Origin: Porticoccus sp964395715
GTDB lineage: Bacteria; Pseudomonadota; Gammaproteobacteria; Pseudomonadales; Porticoccaceae
Direction: 5' to 3'
Assembly (NCBI GenBank): GCA_964395715.1
Contig: CAYNAU010000004.1
Span: 1-64,000 of the forward strand
DNA length: 64,000 nt
Shown: one piece after another, positions 27,592-37,559 of the stretch
Position numbering within the stretch: position 1 is the first letter of the stretch
How the letters are laid out: each line of letters starts with the position of its first letter
Notes under the pieces: model-generated
Databases searched by the model: none
Told to the model about the DNA's origin: nothing
The model's input: only the letters and a program-made list of their open reading frames with translations
Program-made: the position numbers and the translations under genes

Positions 27592-28740
27592 CTAGGCAAA
27601 CTGATTCAGTATCCACCCCACCACCAGCACCTGGGGCAGGCACACCAGGGGCAGAAACAGGGCTATCTTCCAGGATTTTGTCAGGTCCCGTACCACCATC
27701 ACCTCGGTGTAATCCGTTGCCACCCCCGCCATCAGGAACGCAAAACCGTTACCTGGAGCTGCCGCACGGGTCACGATATCTGCGGCAATGGGGGTAGAAC
27801 CCTCAGAGCAGACCTCGATAATGGTGGCCACCACCAGGGTCAACAGTAGCCCCACCACGGTCGGACCAAACAGGGTCTGGTAGGTATCCATCGGCACAAA
27901 GGCGCGAATCGCGGTGGCCAGCACAACACCGAAAAACAGCCAGCGAAACACCATTTTCGATCCCTTCAACCCGTCCCACATCAAGCGGCCAAAACCCCTG
28001 GGCGACACCCGGATTGACTTCAGCGCCAATCCCATTTGATGACCAAACCTCGGCGCCGGGCGATCATCACTGGTCATGTGTGGATTGCCCGGGAGTACGC
28101 CCCGATCCACCAGGCGATCAAATACCAAACCGGACGCAATCCCGATCAGCATGGAAAGTGCGATAAAGACCAACGTCCACCCCAGGCCGATCAACGCCAC
28201 CAGAATGATGGTCAGTGACAGGGAGTTCCAGGGACTGGCAATGAGAAATGCCATCAGCTGGCCGAGGCTGGCGCCGCGCTCATAGAGCTTGGCACCCACC
28301 ATCAGAATGCCGTGACTGCACAGGTCGAGCATCAGCCCGGCAAAGGTTGCCCGGGCAATGCCGCCCACCGTGCCGCCTTTTCCGAGTGCGGACATCACCA
28401 GCTCCCGCGGTACCCGGTCCAGCAGGCCGACAAAAAATATCGCAGCCAGCAAGCCCCACCACATCTGATTGATCAGCTCGTAAACCCCCGACGTCATCAC
28501 CACCAGCCAGTCGGGCAATTCCGGGTGACCGTCTACCAGCCAGAAGAGTAGGTAACAGAACAGGACGATGCTCGCTGACACCCACAACAGATAGTCTGGC
28601 CGCTGTTTCTCACTGTGGCACGACCCGCCCTCTCCCTTTTGCTCCGGTGTTGGCCCACAACAGCCGCCGGGCATGGCTGATCTGGATGGCTCACGCTCCG
28701 TTTCAGGCTCGGGTTTGTGGTGATGACTGCAATCGCCCAT
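27592..28740 (-). CDS. SO_0444-like Cu/Zn efflux permease (DUF318)
   Basis: This 382-residue membrane protein starts with a His/Cys-rich cytoplasmic segment (GDCSHHHKPE, then GGCCGPTPE and GGSCHSEK) that looks like a metal-binding tail. Two blocks of four to five membrane helices follow, with GLMLDLCSHGILMVGAKLYE in the middle and a C-terminal repeat containing ATIIEVCSEGSTPIAADIVT. This matches the DUF318 permease group annotated as Cu/Zn or arsenic efflux. It lies 129 bases after the CusA-like gene and is probably the last gene of that operon. Confidence 0.88.
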   Translation of the reverse strand: MGDCSHHHKPEPETEREPSRSAMPGGCCGPTPEQKGEGGSCHSEKQRPDYLLWVSASIVLFCYLLFWLVDGHPELPDWLVVMTSGVYELINQMWWGLLAAIFFVGLLDRVPRELVMSALGKGGTVGGIARATFAGLMLDLCSHGILMVGAKLYERGASLGQLMAFLIASPWNSLSLTIILVALIGLGWTLVFIALSMLIGIASGLVFDRLVDRGVLPGNPHMTSDDRPAPRFGHQMGLALKSIRVSPRGFGRLMWDGLKGSKMVFRWLFFGVVLATAIRAFVPMDTYQTLFGPTVVGLLLTLVVATIIEVCSEGSTPIAADIVTRAAAPGNGFAFLMAGVATDYTEVMVVRDLTKSWKIALFLPLVCLPQVLVVGWILNQFA

Positions 28741-28869
28741 GGTTCACTCCGTATGGTTGGCGAATTAATCAAAAAACTGCCTAACTACTGTGATTAACCG
28801 GTCAGAAACCGGCTACTTACTTACCTTCATCATAACCCCATTACCCATCGGTTGAAGGGTTAAGAGCCG

Positions 28870-31800
28870 TCAGGCTACGGGTTTATCGGCCTGCGTTGAG
28901 CGTGGCAGACTCCGCCCCTGCCAGGCCAGGTAAAGGGCCGGTATCACCAGTAGCGTCAGTATCAGTGTCGTTACCATGCCACCGATCATGGGACCAGCGA
29001 TACGCTGCATCACTTCGGAACCCGTACCATCATCAATCATGATGGGAACCAGGCCGACCACAATGGCGGAAAATGTCATCATGATCGGGCGCACCCGCTG
29101 TCGTGCGCCGTCAAACACTGCCTGTTGCAGATGACCGTAATCAAATGCCCCGCCCTCTTCAGCCAGCTGGGTTCTGAGGCGCTGGCAGGACTGATTGATA
29201 TACACCAGCATCAATACCCCGATCTCCACCGCAACCCCCGCCAGTGCGATAAACCCCACCCCCACAGCGACGGACAGGTCATAACCCAGCCAGTACATCA
29301 GCCAGACACCGCCGAGCAACGCAAAGGGTATCGTGCCCATCACCACCAGCACCTCGAACAGGCTGCGGAAATTGAGGTACAGCAATCCCATGATGATCAG
29401 CAGGGTCAGTGGCACCACGGTGAGCAGGCGGTCCTTGGCGCGCAGCAGGTATTCGTACTGACCCGACCAGTTGAGCGAGTAACCCGGCGGCAAATCCACC
29501 TGATCCCTTACCACCTGTTGGGCCTCAGCCACGTAGGAACCCAGATCGCGACCGCTGATATCCACAAAAGTCCAGCCATTAAGGCGGGCGTTTTCGCTCT
29601 TGATCGCAGGGGGGCCATCGGCCACATGGATATTGGCCACATCCGCCAGGGCGATGCGCTGGTTCATACCCGTCACCAACGGCAGCAGGCGCAACTGCTC
29701 CACGGAGTCCCGGTAATTTTGCGGGTAGCGCAGATTGACGGGATAGCGCTCCTGCCCTTCCACAGTCTCGGTGACATTCATGCCGCCGATGGCGGTGCGC
29801 ACCACACCTTGCACATCGTCGATATTGAGTCCGTAGCGGGCCGCCTGCTGGCGGTCGATATCGATCTTGATATAGCGCCCGCCGGCCACCCGCTCGGAAT
29901 ATACTGAAGCGGTGCCCTCCACACCCGGCAGAATCTCTTCCAGCTGTCGGCCGATACGCTCTATTTCCGCCAGGTCCGGTCCGGAAACCTTGACACCCAC
30001 CGGGGTCTTAATGCCGGTGGCAAGCATGTCGATACGGGTCTTGATTGGCATCACCCAGGCGTTAGTCAGCCCTGGAAAGCGAATCAGGTTATCCAGTTCC
30101 TGGCGCAGTGCTTCGGGGGTCAGACCAGGGCGCCACTGATCCCGCGGTTTGAGCTGGACAAAGGTCTCTATCATGGTCAGCGGCGCAGGGTCAGTGGCGG
30201 TTTCCGCACGCCCCACCTTGCCAAATACGCTTTCCACCTCCGGCACCGTACGAATCAGTTTGTCGGTCTGTTGTAACAGTTGCCGGGCCTTGCCGATGGA
30301 AATACCGGCATAGGTGGTGGGCATGTACATCAGATCGCCTTCATCCAGTGGCGGCATGAACTCGCTACCCAGACGGCTGGCCGGCCAGGCGCCCAGCAAC
30401 AGCAGGATGACAGCAACGCAGAGAATCACCACCGGACGCTTCAGCACCCAGTGAATGACCGGCCTGTAGAGTGCCGCCAGTGTGCGGTTCAGGGGATTGT
30501 GGTGCTCCGGCAGCACCCGACCGCGGATCAGATACCCCATCAGTACCGGCACCAGGGTCACCGATAGACCAGCAGCGGCCGCCATGGCATACGTTTTGGT
30601 AAAGGCCAGGGGTGCGAACAGTCGTCCCTCCTGGGCCTCCAGTGTGAAAACCGGCAGGAAACTGAGCGTAATGACCAACAGCGAGAAAAACAGCGGCTTG
30701 CCCACTTCCTGACTGGCTTTGCGTACCAACTCCCAGCGATCATCACCTTCCTGTTCCGACTCCAGATGCTTGTGCACGTTTTCGATCATGACAATGGCAC
30801 CATCCACCATGGCGCCGATCGCAATGGCAATCCCCCCCAGCGACATGATGTTGGCATTAAGACCCTGCTGATGCATCACCGCAAAGGCCGCCAGAATGCC
30901 CACCGGCAGACTGAAAATTACCACCAGAGCGGAACGGAAGTGATAGAGAAACAGTGCGCAGATCAACGTTACCGCAATAAACTCCTCGATCAGCTTGTAG
31001 TAGAGGTTATCGGTGGCCCGGTCAATGAGTGCCGAGCGGTCGTAGGTGGGCACTATCTCCACCCCATCTGGCAGGCTGGCCTTGAGTGATGCCAGTTTCT
31101 CCTTGACCCCGGCGATGGTGAGCTGGGCGCTCTCACCAAAGCGCATCACCACGATTCCGCCCACCACTTCGCCTTCGCCATTCAGGTCCGCCACTCCACG
31201 GCGCAATTGTGGCCCCACCGAAATATCTGCCACATCCCCCAGGGTCAGGGGAGTGCCCCGCTCACTGAGACCGAGGGGAATTTTTGCCAGATCATCCACA
31301 CCCTGCAGGTAACCGCTGGCACGGACCATGTACTCGGCTTCCGCCAACTCCACCACCGATGCTCCCACTTCCTGGTTGGCGTGCTGAATGGCGTTGCGGA
31401 TATGCGCCAGCGGAATATCATAGGCGCGCAGCTTGTTGGGCTCTACCACCACCTGGTACTGGCGCACCATACCGCCCACGGTGGCAATTTCCGAAACCCC
31501 CGGCACGGTTTGCAGTTCATACTTGAGAAACCAGTCCTGCAGGCTGCGCAGTTGTGCCAGGTCATGCTGGCCACTGCGATCCACCAGTGCATAGGCGTAA
31601 ACCCAGCCCACGCCGGTGGCATCCGGACCGAGCTGGGGGCGCACCCCATCCGGCATATCACCGGCCACCTGACTCAGGTATTCCAGCACCCGGGAGCGGG
31701 CCCAGTAGAGATCGGTGCCATCCTCGAAAATCACGTACACGTAGGAATCACCAAAAAAGGAATAGCCGCGAACAGTCACGGCACCCGGCACTGACAGCAT

Positions 31801-32016
31801 TGCCGTAGTCAGGGGGTAGGTCACCTGGTCCTGCACCACCTGTGGGGCCTGGCCTGGGAAACGGGTCTTGATAATGACCTGCACATCGGACAGGTCGGGA
31901 ATAGCGTCAACCGGGGTATGACGCAGAGAATAAGCCCCGCCGACCACCACCGATGCGGCCAGCAGCAGAACGATGATCGGATTGCGCACCGACCAGTTAA
32001 TCACCTGATTGATCAT
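28870..32016 (-). CDS. cusA: CusA-like heavy-metal RND efflux pump
   Basis: I chose ATG 32016 (MINQVINWSVRNPIIVLLLA), giving 1,048 residues, the CusA length. The Met at 32115 would add 33 unlikely residues. Twelve membrane helices and two periplasmic loops are expected of this inner-membrane proton antiporter. The segments QLKPRDQWRPG and RIDMLATGIKTPVGVKVSG closely follow E. coli CusA, pointing to Cu(I)/Ag(I) rather than Zn/Co/Cd. PLDEGDLMYMPTTYAGIS is also of that type. It lies 10 bases after the adaptor gene, in one operon. Confidence 0.93.
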   Translation of the reverse strand: MINQVINWSVRNPIIVLLLAASVVVGGAYSLRHTPVDAIPDLSDVQVIIKTRFPGQAPQVVQDQVTYPLTTAMLSVPGAVTVRGYSFFGDSYVYVIFEDGTDLYWARSRVLEYLSQVAGDMPDGVRPQLGPDATGVGWVYAYALVDRSGQHDLAQLRSLQDWFLKYELQTVPGVSEIATVGGMVRQYQVVVEPNKLRAYDIPLAHIRNAIQHANQEVGASVVELAEAEYMVRASGYLQGVDDLAKIPLGLSERGTPLTLGDVADISVGPQLRRGVADLNGEGEVVGGIVVMRFGESAQLTIAGVKEKLASLKASLPDGVEIVPTYDRSALIDRATDNLYYKLIEEFIAVTLICALFLYHFRSALVVIFSLPVGILAAFAVMHQQGLNANIMSLGGIAIAIGAMVDGAIVMIENVHKHLESEQEGDDRWELVRKASQEVGKPLFFSLLVITLSFLPVFTLEAQEGRLFAPLAFTKTYAMAAAAGLSVTLVPVLMGYLIRGRVLPEHHNPLNRTLAALYRPVIHWVLKRPVVILCVAVILLLLGAWPASRLGSEFMPPLDEGDLMYMPTTYAGISIGKARQLLQQTDKLIRTVPEVESVFGKVGRAETATDPAPLTMIETFVQLKPRDQWRPGLTPEALRQELDNLIRFPGLTNAWVMPIKTRIDMLATGIKTPVGVKVSGPDLAEIERIGRQLEEILPGVEGTASVYSERVAGGRYIKIDIDRQQAARYGLNIDDVQGVVRTAIGGMNVTETVEGQERYPVNLRYPQNYRDSVEQLRLLPLVTGMNQRIALADVANIHVADGPPAIKSENARLNGWTFVDISGRDLGSYVAEAQQVVRDQVDLPPGYSLNWSGQYEYLLRAKDRLLTVVPLTLLIIMGLLYLNFRSLFEVLVVMGTIPFALLGGVWLMYWLGYDLSVAVGVGFIALAGVAVEIGVLMLVYINQSCQRLRTQLAEEGGAFDYGHLQQAVFDGARQRVRPIMMTFSAIVVGLVPIMIDDGTGSEVMQRIAGPMIGGMVTTLILTLLVIPALYLAWQGRSLPRSTQADKPVA

Positions 32017-32026
32017 GCCCTCGCCC

Positions 32027-33250
32027 TCAGTGATGGTGCTGATGCGGGTCTTGATGGCTTTCGCCATCCCCGGCCATGCGTGCCATTTCGGCGTCGATAT
32101 TGGACTCGGAGTCAATCAGGAACTGACCGGATACCACCACCTCGTCACCGTGAGCCAGTCCTTCCAGTATCTCCACCCGGTCGGCGCTTTCCATACCGGT
32201 TTTCACCGGCACCGAGCGGTAGGTACCCTCTGCCACACGCGTCACCACCCGGTCATTGGCACTGCCGCGAATGACCGCCTGACGCGGCACCGAGAGTCTT
32301 TCCCGACCATCTCCGGCAAGAATTTCCAATTGGGCATACATATTGGGTCGCAACCGCCAGTCATCATTGTCAAAGCGGATACGCAATTGGGTGGTGCGGG
32401 TTTGCTGGTCCAATTCCGGGTAAATGTATTCGACCTCGCCGGACCAGACCTCTCCCGGATAGCTGGCCACCGTCATGGTCACGGCCTGCCCCGGTGCCAG
32501 CCAGCCAGCCTGGCGCTCAAACACCTCTGCGATCACCCACACACTGTCGAGGCGTCCAATAGCCATCAGCTCCAGTGACGGCGTCACATACATCCCCTCG
32601 CGCACTTTTAACCCGGTGAGGATGCCGCTGCGGGGGGATTTAAAAGGCACTACCTGCTCCGCGCGGCCCTTTTTCTCCAGTGCGGCAATATGATCGCTGC
32701 CCAGGCCCAGTGAAAAAAGCCGCTGACGGGAGGCGGACACCAGCTGAGTGCTTTTACTGCGCAGTGCCGCCAGGTAGTCTTCCTGGGCATTCACCAGCGC
32801 GGGGGAATAGAGGCCAAACAACATATCGCCCTCATTGACCCGGTCGCCGACACTGGATACAGACAACTGCTCCACCCAACCTTCCACACGGGTGTGGACA
32901 TGGCTGAGCTGCTCCTCATCCAGCTGAATGTAGCCCACGGTGGCTATGAGCTGGGACAGTGGCTCCATGACCGCCTGACCGGTGCGCACACCCAGATTCT
33001 GCTCGACGGAAGCGCTGATCTTCACCTCTCCCTCGGGCATGTCGTACACCGGCACCAAATCCATGCCCATTGGCGATTTACCCGGCTGGTCTCGACGGTA
33101 ATTGGGGTCCATAGGCGCCACCCAGTAGAGTGGTTGTTTTTCACCCTGCGAAGCCTGCCCGGTAACGGCAGGCCCCTCAAAGCCACCCCCAAGCCAGTAT
33201 CCACCAATGGCCAGAACCAGCATCAGAACTGGCAACAATATCTTTTTCAT
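32027..33250 (-). CDS. cusB: CusB-like periplasmic adaptor of the metal efflux pump
   Basis: I chose ATG 33250 (MKKILLPVLMLVLAIGGYWL), giving 407 residues with a signal anchor. Upstream in-frame codons overlap the outer-membrane gene. A short heavy-metal-binding segment (YWVAPMDPNYRRDQPGKSPM) follows, with the pattern of the YHS-like domain in CusB-type adaptors. The membrane-fusion barrel-sandwich and beta-barrel domains make up the rest. The C-terminus ends in HQDPHQHHH, a likely metal ligand cluster. It links the CusA-like pump to the outer-membrane channel. Confidence 0.92.
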   Translation of the reverse strand: MKKILLPVLMLVLAIGGYWLGGGFEGPAVTGQASQGEKQPLYWVAPMDPNYRRDQPGKSPMGMDLVPVYDMPEGEVKISASVEQNLGVRTGQAVMEPLSQLIATVGYIQLDEEQLSHVHTRVEGWVEQLSVSSVGDRVNEGDMLFGLYSPALVNAQEDYLAALRSKSTQLVSASRQRLFSLGLGSDHIAALEKKGRAEQVVPFKSPRSGILTGLKVREGMYVTPSLELMAIGRLDSVWVIAEVFERQAGWLAPGQAVTMTVASYPGEVWSGEVEYIYPELDQQTRTTQLRIRFDNDDWRLRPNMYAQLEILAGDGRERLSVPRQAVIRGSANDRVVTRVAEGTYRSVPVKTGMESADRVEILEGLAHGDEVVVSGQFLIDSESNIDAEMARMAGDGESHQDPHQHHH

Positions 33251-33251
33251 C

Positions 33252-34517
33252 TCAGAGCTCCTCCCTACCGGGGGCATGGTCTGGCAGCAGGTAATAGACC
33301 TCCGCCAGAGACTGGTAATAGCGCTGCTGGGTCTGCTGGTAATCCAGCTCCAGTTCCAGTCGCACACTGGTGGATTGCATTACGTCAGCGAAATCCGCGG
33401 CATCACTGCGGTAGGCCTGCAGAGAGGCTTCCGCCTGTTGCTCACCCAGGGCCAGCAGTTGTTCACGGTAAAGGGACAGGCTGCGCTGCAATTCGCGCAC
33501 CCGGGTCAACCCGCCGACTAGCGCGGTATTCATTTCCGCCAACAGGTCAGCACGCCCCACCCGCAATGCCTCCAGCCGATGCTTTTCGGCCCGGTACTGG
33601 CGATCCTGTCGGTCCGCCGTAAACAGCGGCAAGTCAACGGTGATCGCGGCGGAAAAGAAATCCGGCAAGCGGTCGCCGACCATGTCATCCGCTTCCCGGC
33701 GGGCATAACTCAGCTCCACCCCCCAATTAGGCTTGTAGCGCTCACCCGCCAGGTCCAGTTGCGCGGCCTGTTGCCGCACCCGATATTCGCTGGCCTGAAA
33801 CCTGGGATGCTGTGTGGAAACAGGCCCCGCCATTGGTGCATGCCAGTGGGTCGGCCAGCGGCTGTCCAGCTCGGTGTAGGCGCGATCCCCCAGCCAGCGG
33901 GACAACCAGGCGCGTTCTTCGGCAACCTGTTTGTCCGCCGCCAGCAAGCGGTTATCCAACTGCCCCAGCAGCAGTTTGGCGCGCAGATAATCCTGCTGGT
34001 GTTTGCGCCCGGCACTGTAGAAGGACAGAGTGACGTCCACCAGCTGCTCGAATACCGGCCGGTAATCCTGCAGCAACTGGCGACTGTGGCTCCAACCCGC
34101 GAGATTCAGCCAGTGTTGACGGATCTGCTGGCGCAACCTGAGGGCGGCATCGGCACGCTCTGCCAGCACCTGGTCGGACTGGGCCACCATTTTTTCCTGG
34201 CGCAGGGTTCGGGTATCACCGGCTGGAAACTGCTGACGCACCCCCAGCTTCAACTGGGTCATCGGTTCCTGGTCGATATCCCAGGTATCTACCGGCAGGT
34301 TGGCACTGGCAAGAATCAACTGCGGATCTGGCAACTGCGCCGCATAGGTCGCCTCTTCCTGCAGGGCAAGGGATTGCTCCGAATAGGCCTGCAAAGACAG
34401 GTCCTTCTGCAGGGCGATCTGCTCCGCAGTCTCAAGGGTAAGAGGCTGTGCCGCAGCAACCAGTGGCAGCAACAACAGACAGCATGTCGGATAAATTCGT
34501 TTGGTTAACCTGTTCAT
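33252..34517 (-). CDS. TolC-like outer-membrane channel of the metal efflux system (CusC role)
   Basis: This 421-residue protein has a signal peptide (MNRLTKRIYPTCCLLLLPLV, cleaved near AAAQP) and the helical repeats of outer-membrane efflux proteins. The sequence LTLETAEQIALQKDLSLQAY begins the mature protein. It should form the trimeric exit duct of the CusCBA-like pump. It is shorter than E. coli CusC and closer to the CzcC style, so I leave the gene symbol empty. One base separates its stop from the adaptor start. Confidence 0.88.
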   Translation of the reverse strand: MNRLTKRIYPTCCLLLLPLVAAAQPLTLETAEQIALQKDLSLQAYSEQSLALQEEATYAAQLPDPQLILASANLPVDTWDIDQEPMTQLKLGVRQQFPAGDTRTLRQEKMVAQSDQVLAERADAALRLRQQIRQHWLNLAGWSHSRQLLQDYRPVFEQLVDVTLSFYSAGRKHQQDYLRAKLLLGQLDNRLLAADKQVAEERAWLSRWLGDRAYTELDSRWPTHWHAPMAGPVSTQHPRFQASEYRVRQQAAQLDLAGERYKPNWGVELSYARREADDMVGDRLPDFFSAAITVDLPLFTADRQDRQYRAEKHRLEALRVGRADLLAEMNTALVGGLTRVRELQRSLSLYREQLLALGEQQAEASLQAYRSDAADFADVMQSTSVRLELELDYQQTQQRYYQSLAEVYYLLPDHAPGREEL

Positions 34518-34584
34518 TGTGTTCTCTCACAGCAAAAAAGTTCGGGCCCGGTGCGGACCAGAAGGGGGAGAAAGAACAGGTTAG

Positions 34585-34968
34585 TTAATCAAGCCAGACG
34601 CAATGTCGCTTGTGTAATGGCGGACCGCTATGAGGAGCGGGAATAAACGCTGGCCCTGTGGGCACGGGAAGAATCACCGCCAGCAGTAATAACAGGCAGC
34701 CGACGACAACAAACGAGAACAGGTCCATGAAAGGATAGGATACCGGCAATTGATCTCCCTGCATCGCCTCACAGCAGTGAGCATCAACTGCGCCGCCATC
34801 ATGATGGCCATGATGCCCGGACATATCCATCTGGTGGTGTCCGGCATGGTCCATCATGCCACCTTGCCCGGCCTGAATCGACATCGCCGGCATCAGGCCA
34901 CACAACAGCATCCACCCCACTAACAGGGTGGCCAGGATATGGCGGTATTTGATGGCAATGCGTTTCAT
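34585..34968 (-). CDS. His-rich small membrane protein heading the metal efflux operon
   Basis: This 127-residue protein starts MKRIAIKYRHILATLLVGWM with a first hydrophobic segment (about 11-30). A His/Met/Asp-rich stretch follows (HAGHHQMDMSGHHGHHDG, about residues 41-58) and then a CC pair. A second membrane segment (FSFVVVGCLLLLLAVIL) precedes a short tail. I do not know a family for certain; the layout resembles small copper-resistance membrane proteins. The His cluster would sit in the periplasm. It is the first gene behind a MerR-type promoter and 67 bases before the outer-membrane channel gene. Confidence 0.78.
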   Translation of the reverse strand: MKRIAIKYRHILATLLVGWMLLCGLMPAMSIQAGQGGMMDHAGHHQMDMSGHHGHHDGGAVDAHCCEAMQGDQLPVSYPFMDLFSFVVVGCLLLLLAVILPVPTGPAFIPAPHSGPPLHKRHCVWLD

Positions 34969-34974
34969 GGTTCC

Positions 34975-35005
34975 AATATAAACCCTGCACCCGGTGCAAC
35001 GTCAA
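34975..35005 (-). promoter_or_regulatory. MerR-type metal-responsive promoter
   Basis: On the minus strand TTGACG (35005-35000) and TATATT (34980-34975) are separated by 19 bases, two more than normal. The spacer holds a perfect 13-base dyad, TGCACC-C-GGTGCA in plus reading (34986-34998). A long spacer with a central dyad is the hallmark of promoters activated by MerR, CueR, ZntR or CadR proteins. No such regulator gene is nearby. The start codon at 34968 lies only six bases after the -10 box. Confidence 0.82.
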
Positions 35006-35057
35006 CTGCTACGTGCTCTGTCAGTGTAGACCATCACAGTTCATGGTCATCGCCCGC

Positions 35058-37559
35058 TCACAGCCCCGATAACACCTGCAGCGGCGGCTGCGTCACCGAG
35101 CGGCGAGTATAGGCCACCCCCAGACCGGCCACCAGCAAGGCCCCCAGCAACGGTCCTGCCAGCCACAGTTCCCAGTGCAAACCGAAGGGAGCTTCAAACA
35201 TACGCTGCTGCAGCAGGAACAGCGCCAGTTCCGCGCCACTGGCGGCAAGCAACCCGGCCAGCCCCCCCAGAACACCAAACTCCAGGGACTGAATCGCCAG
35301 TATCCGTTTGCCTGTGCTGCCCAGGGTGCGCAACACCGCGCTCTCCTGCAGGCGCTCGGACATGGACAGTTTTACCGCCGCAAGCATCACCAACACGCCA
35401 CAACCCAGAATCAGTAATGTCATCAGTTCCAGCCCATGGGTCACCTGGGACACCATGGTGCGGATGCGGTCGATCACCATGTCCAGCTCAATCACCAGCA
35501 CCGTCGGGTACTGACTGAGCAAGTCGTTGACAAAGGGTTTCTGCACCGGGGGCAGGTACAGGCTGGTCATAAAGATGCGCGGGAATTTTTCCAGGTAGCC
35601 CTCGGGGAACAGGATATAAAAATTGGGGGTCATGGTGTCCCAGTTGAGGCTGCGGATACTGGTCACCACACCATCAAAGGTCAGGCCACCAACACTGAAG
35701 GTGAGCCGACTCCCCAGGGAGACACCGATTTCCTCCGCCAGGTCCTCCTCTATGGAAAGCGGCGCCACGCCGTCGCCATAACGCTCGGCAAAGCCCTTAA
35801 TCTCCGGCCACCACAGCCCCTCCTCAACGGCATTCCCCTGCGGCAGCTGTTCGGTCCAGCTGAGGTTCAGTTCGCGGCGCAGTGCTTCATTCTGGTCGAT
35901 GAGCTCCTCCGAGGGTATCTCGCCGTCGATCAGGGTGATGCGCCCACGCACCATCGCATACCAGCCAACCGTGGCCAGGTCGTTGTCCGCCAGCAGTTGC
36001 TCTACGCCCGTCAGCTCATAGGGCGCGACATTGACCAGAAAATGATTCGGTGCATCCTCGGCCAGTTGCCAGCGCCATTCCTCCAGCAGTGTGGTGCGGA
36101 TCATCACCAGTGTCATCAGGATAGCCATGGCACCCGCAAACCCGGCCAGTAGCACCAGGCTCTGAATGCGCCGCCGCCACAGGTTGCTCAGCGCCAGGCG
36201 CCAGACACTTCCCACGCGGGCACCCAACCGGTTGAGTTGCCGAAGCAACAACCAGCCCGGCCCCATCACGGTGGCGGCGGTCAGTGCCAGTCCGCAGAGT
36301 ACCGCCAGCCCCATAGTCAGATTCTGGCTATACCAGAGCAACAGGAGAGCCACCACCACAATGCCAATCAGCAGTCGTTGTGCCACTCCCACCGGATGCA
36401 GCGGCACATCCCGGCGCAATACCGCCAGCGGCGACAGTGAAGGCAAATGCCACAATGCCGGCAGGGCAAATCCCAGCAGGCTCAACAGGCCGGTGGCAAT
36501 CCCGGTAAACCAGGGCCTCCATCCAGGCGTCGGCAGCATCACCGGCAACAGCTCTCTCACCAGCACGATCAGTCCTTCATGGATAATCCAACCCAGCAAC
36601 AGGCCCAGCAGCGAACCGATTACGCCCAGCAATAACACCTGCTGACCATATAATTGCCGCACCCGGCTGGCGGGCACACCCCAGCTTTTCAGCAACGCCA
36701 CGGTGGACGTCTGACCCTCCGCAAAGTGCCGGCTGGACAATGCCAGGGCAATCCCCGCCAGAACCACGCCAAGGCTGCCCGCCAGCAACAGAAAACGCCG
36801 CCCCTGGGTCAGGGTGTCGGCGAGTCCGGCCTGCGCTTCATCCGGCGATAACAGGCGGTCGTGCACTGCCAACTGCGGTTCCAGCCAGCCCAGATAATCT
36901 TTCAATACCGCATCTTCACCGGCCAACAGCAGTCGGTAATTGACCCGGCTACCGGGCTGGATCACTCCGGAAGCCGCGAGATCATTCCAGTTCATCAGCA
37001 CCCGGGCACCAAACAGCGAAAAGGAACCGCCGCGGTCTGGCTCTTCAACAATTACCCGGCTGGCCCGCAGGCGAACTTCACCCACTTCCAGTGAATCACC
37101 AAGGGACATGTTCAGCAGTGGCAGCAAGCGGCTGTCCACCCACACCTCGCCGGGTGCCGGACCATGATCCAGCTGCTGCATATCAGCAATACTGGTCGCA
37201 AAGGGTGTGTCTGACAGGGTCAGCAAGCCGCGTAGCGGGTAGTTTGGTTCAACCACTTTGACCGACGCCAGGTGGTTATAGTCGCCGCTGTAAACCATGG
37301 ACGCAAACAACGCCACGTTGGCAGTTTCCAGCCCGCGCCGCTGTGCCTCGGCCTGCCACTCGGGCGGCATTTCCCGGCTGCTGCGCACCTGTGCATCCGC
37401 TGCCAGGAAATGGCTGGATTCTTTCACCAGGGCGCGTTCAACGCGATCGGCTAGCAGGGCGACAGAAGTCACCACCACCACCGCCATCACCAGTGCGCCA
37501 AACACCAGTCCCAGCTGGCCACCGCGCCAGCTGCGCCACAACAGCTTAAGGGCCATCAT
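35058..37559 (-). CDS. FtsX-like ABC transporter permease (YbbP type)
   Basis: This 833-residue inner-membrane permease starts MMALKLLWRSWRGGQLGLVF. The first membrane helix is followed by a large periplasmic domain. Two FtsX-type membrane blocks (about residues 250-440 and 455-480 with 695-830) are separated by a second periplasmic domain. Its partner ATPase overlaps it by four bases (ATGA). YbbP permeases with YbbA and the TesA lipase are thought to act in lipid or lysophospholipid handling; the substrate is not known. The divergent tesA gene supports this. Confidence 0.9.
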   Translation of the reverse strand: MMALKLLWRSWRGGQLGLVFGALVMAVVVVTSVALLADRVERALVKESSHFLAADAQVRSSREMPPEWQAEAQRRGLETANVALFASMVYSGDYNHLASVKVVEPNYPLRGLLTLSDTPFATSIADMQQLDHGPAPGEVWVDSRLLPLLNMSLGDSLEVGEVRLRASRVIVEEPDRGGSFSLFGARVLMNWNDLAASGVIQPGSRVNYRLLLAGEDAVLKDYLGWLEPQLAVHDRLLSPDEAQAGLADTLTQGRRFLLLAGSLGVVLAGIALALSSRHFAEGQTSTVALLKSWGVPASRVRQLYGQQVLLLGVIGSLLGLLLGWIIHEGLIVLVRELLPVMLPTPGWRPWFTGIATGLLSLLGFALPALWHLPSLSPLAVLRRDVPLHPVGVAQRLLIGIVVVALLLLWYSQNLTMGLAVLCGLALTAATVMGPGWLLLRQLNRLGARVGSVWRLALSNLWRRRIQSLVLLAGFAGAMAILMTLVMIRTTLLEEWRWQLAEDAPNHFLVNVAPYELTGVEQLLADNDLATVGWYAMVRGRITLIDGEIPSEELIDQNEALRRELNLSWTEQLPQGNAVEEGLWWPEIKGFAERYGDGVAPLSIEEDLAEEIGVSLGSRLTFSVGGLTFDGVVTSIRSLNWDTMTPNFYILFPEGYLEKFPRIFMTSLYLPPVQKPFVNDLLSQYPTVLVIELDMVIDRIRTMVSQVTHGLELMTLLILGCGVLVMLAAVKLSMSERLQESAVLRTLGSTGKRILAIQSLEFGVLGGLAGLLAASGAELALFLLQQRMFEAPFGLHWELWLAGPLLGALLVAGLGVAYTRRSVTQPPLQVLSGL

